Origin: Chryseobacterium gleum
GTDB lineage: Bacteria > Bacteroidota > Bacteroidia > Flavobacteriales_D > Crocinitomicaceae
Direction: 5' to 3'
Assembly (NCBI GenBank): GCA_945877045.1
Contig: CAMCQW010000017.1
Span: 1-14,997, forward strand
DNA: 14,997 nt
Numbering within the stretch: position 1 is the stretch's first letter; every line of letters begins with the position of its first letter. The position numbers were made by a program, and so were the translations under genes. A model generated the notes under the pieces. That model saw only the letters and a program-made list of their open reading frames with translations, had not been told where the DNA came from and did no database searches. Shown in pieces: positions 14,122 to 14,997 of this stretch.

Positions 14122-14997
14122 TAAAGTAATAATTTCTGGTGGTGGAACAGGCGGACATATATTCCCTGCAATTGCAATAGCCAATGAAATCCGAAAAAGG
14201 AATCATTCTGCTGCTATTCTGTTCATTGGCGCGCTAGGAAAAATGGAAATGGAAAAGGTTCCTCAAGCTGGCTACGATATTGAAGGATTGAAAATTGTTG
14301 GCTTCAAGCGATCTTTTGCCCTTTCAAATTTTTTATTACCTTTTAAGTTGATTGGAAGTTTATGGAAAGCAAGACGTTTAATAAAATCTTTTCAGCCAGA
14401 ATTAGTAATAGGAGTTGGTGGCTATGCTAGTGGCCCAACACTTAAAATGGCGGCATGGCTAAAAATACCAACGGTTATACAAGAACAAAATTCTTTTCCA
14501 GGAAAAACGAACTTGTTGCTTGCGAAAAAAGCGGCCTTGATCTGTACCGCTTATCCTAACATGGAGGTGTTTTTCCCCAAAGATAAAATCATTGTAACTG
14601 GGAATCCTGTTAGGACTGAAACGGTTGATTTATTGAACAAAAAGGAGGAAGGAATTCAGTTTTATGGTCTGGAAAAAGATAAGAAAACTATTCTAATTGT
14701 GGGGGGGAGTTTAGGTGCAAGAACCTTAAACGAAGCGCTTAGTTTTTCGTTGGATGATATAAATAGAAACAATGATGTTCAAGTTCTTTGGCAATGCGGG
14801 AACCTTTATTTTAAAGTCCTAGAAGAGGAATTATCGCTTCCATCCAATGTTAAAATGTTACGCTTTATTGAAAGAATGGATCTCGCTTATGCAGCAGCAG
14901 ATGTAATTGTTTCCCGAGCCGGTGCAACGTCAATTTCTGAGTTATCGATAATTGGAAAACCTACCATTTTAATTCCTTCTCCTAATGTTTCTGAAGA
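14114..14997 (+). CDS. murG: UDP-GlcNAc:lipid I N-acetylglucosaminyltransferase, 3' end outside the window
   Basis: MurG adds GlcNAc to lipid I to make lipid II on the cytoplasmic face of the inner membrane. The frame is open from the ATG at 14114 to the window end: 294 complete codons of an expected ~360. Motifs in order are GGGTGGH (9-15), the N-terminal donor/acceptor loop with H15; GVGGYASGP (100-108); QEQNSFPGKTN (from 123); a TGNPVR segment; VGGSLGAR (196-203); and SRAGATSISE (267-276), which contacts UDP-GlcNAc. The protein is therefore a GT-B glycosyltransferase lacking only its last C-terminal part because of the window edge. The start lies within ftsW (8-nt overlap). By the usual order, murC and ftsQ should follow. 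Confidence 0.95.
   Translation, partial: MINKVIISGGGTGGHIFPAIAIANEIRKRNHSAAILFIGALGKMEMEKVPQAGYDIEGLKIVGFKRSFALSNFLLPFKLIGSLWKARRLIKSFQPELVIGVGGYASGPTLKMAAWLKIPTVIQEQNSFPGKTNLLLAKKAALICTAYPNMEVFFPKDKIIVTGNPVRTETVDLLNKKEEGIQFYGLEKDKKTILIVGGSLGARTLNEALSFSLDDINRNNDVQVLWQCGNLYFKVLEEELSLPSNVKMLRFIERMDLAYAAADVIVSRAGATSISELSIIGKPTILIPSPNVSE

Overview
The window looks like a chromosomal segment of a member of the Bacteroidota, probably Flavobacteriales. Three things support this. The first gene ends in a type IX secretion sorting domain. A promoter of the Bacteroidota form (TTTG, 19 nt, TAnnTTTG) precedes rplU. The division/cell-wall (dcw) cluster has the order usual in that phylum, without murF. The DNA is AT-rich and most starts lack a clear Shine-Dalgarno sequence. 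I cannot name the genus. Nothing in the window looks like a mobile element, CRISPR array, tRNA or rRNA.

Left part (1-4380). A small secreted protein gene (58-798, +) with a carbohydrate-binding-like domain and a type IX sorting tail ends at a strong terminator (820-849). It converges on a minus-strand block that reads, in transcription order, EamA-type transporter, rplU (L21), rpmA (L27 with an unusual acidic tail), a terminator, then lnt (apolipoprotein N-acyltransferase). The ribosomal pair has its own well-formed promoter (3402-3432).

Control region (4381-4571). The transporter and the dcw cluster diverge from a 191-nt spacer. It holds two perfect 18-nt inverted copies of a doubled GTGG motif (4402-4419 on minus, 4524-4541 on plus). 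These resemble the tandem boxes bound by MraZ, the product of the first dcw gene.

Right part (4572-14997). This is one tightly packed plus-strand operon: mraZ, rsmH, an ftsL-like gene, ftsI (class B penicillin-binding protein), murE, mraY, murD, an unrecognised 150-residue gene, ftsW and murG (cut by the window end). Neighbouring genes overlap by 1-11 nt or are separated by at most 9 nt. MurD and MurE are two of the cytoplasmic ligases that build the UDP-MurNAc peptide. MraY moves the precursor to the lipid carrier (lipid I), and MurG adds GlcNAc (lipid II). FtsW and FtsI polymerise and crosslink it at the septum with FtsL as a scaffold. MraZ and RsmH are the usual leading genes of the cluster. 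A DNPR motif in MurE points to meso-diaminopimelate peptidoglycan.

The window is mostly housekeeping. The points most worth a second look are the mirrored MraZ-like boxes facing a transporter gene, the unknown gene inside the dcw operon, and the L27 tail.
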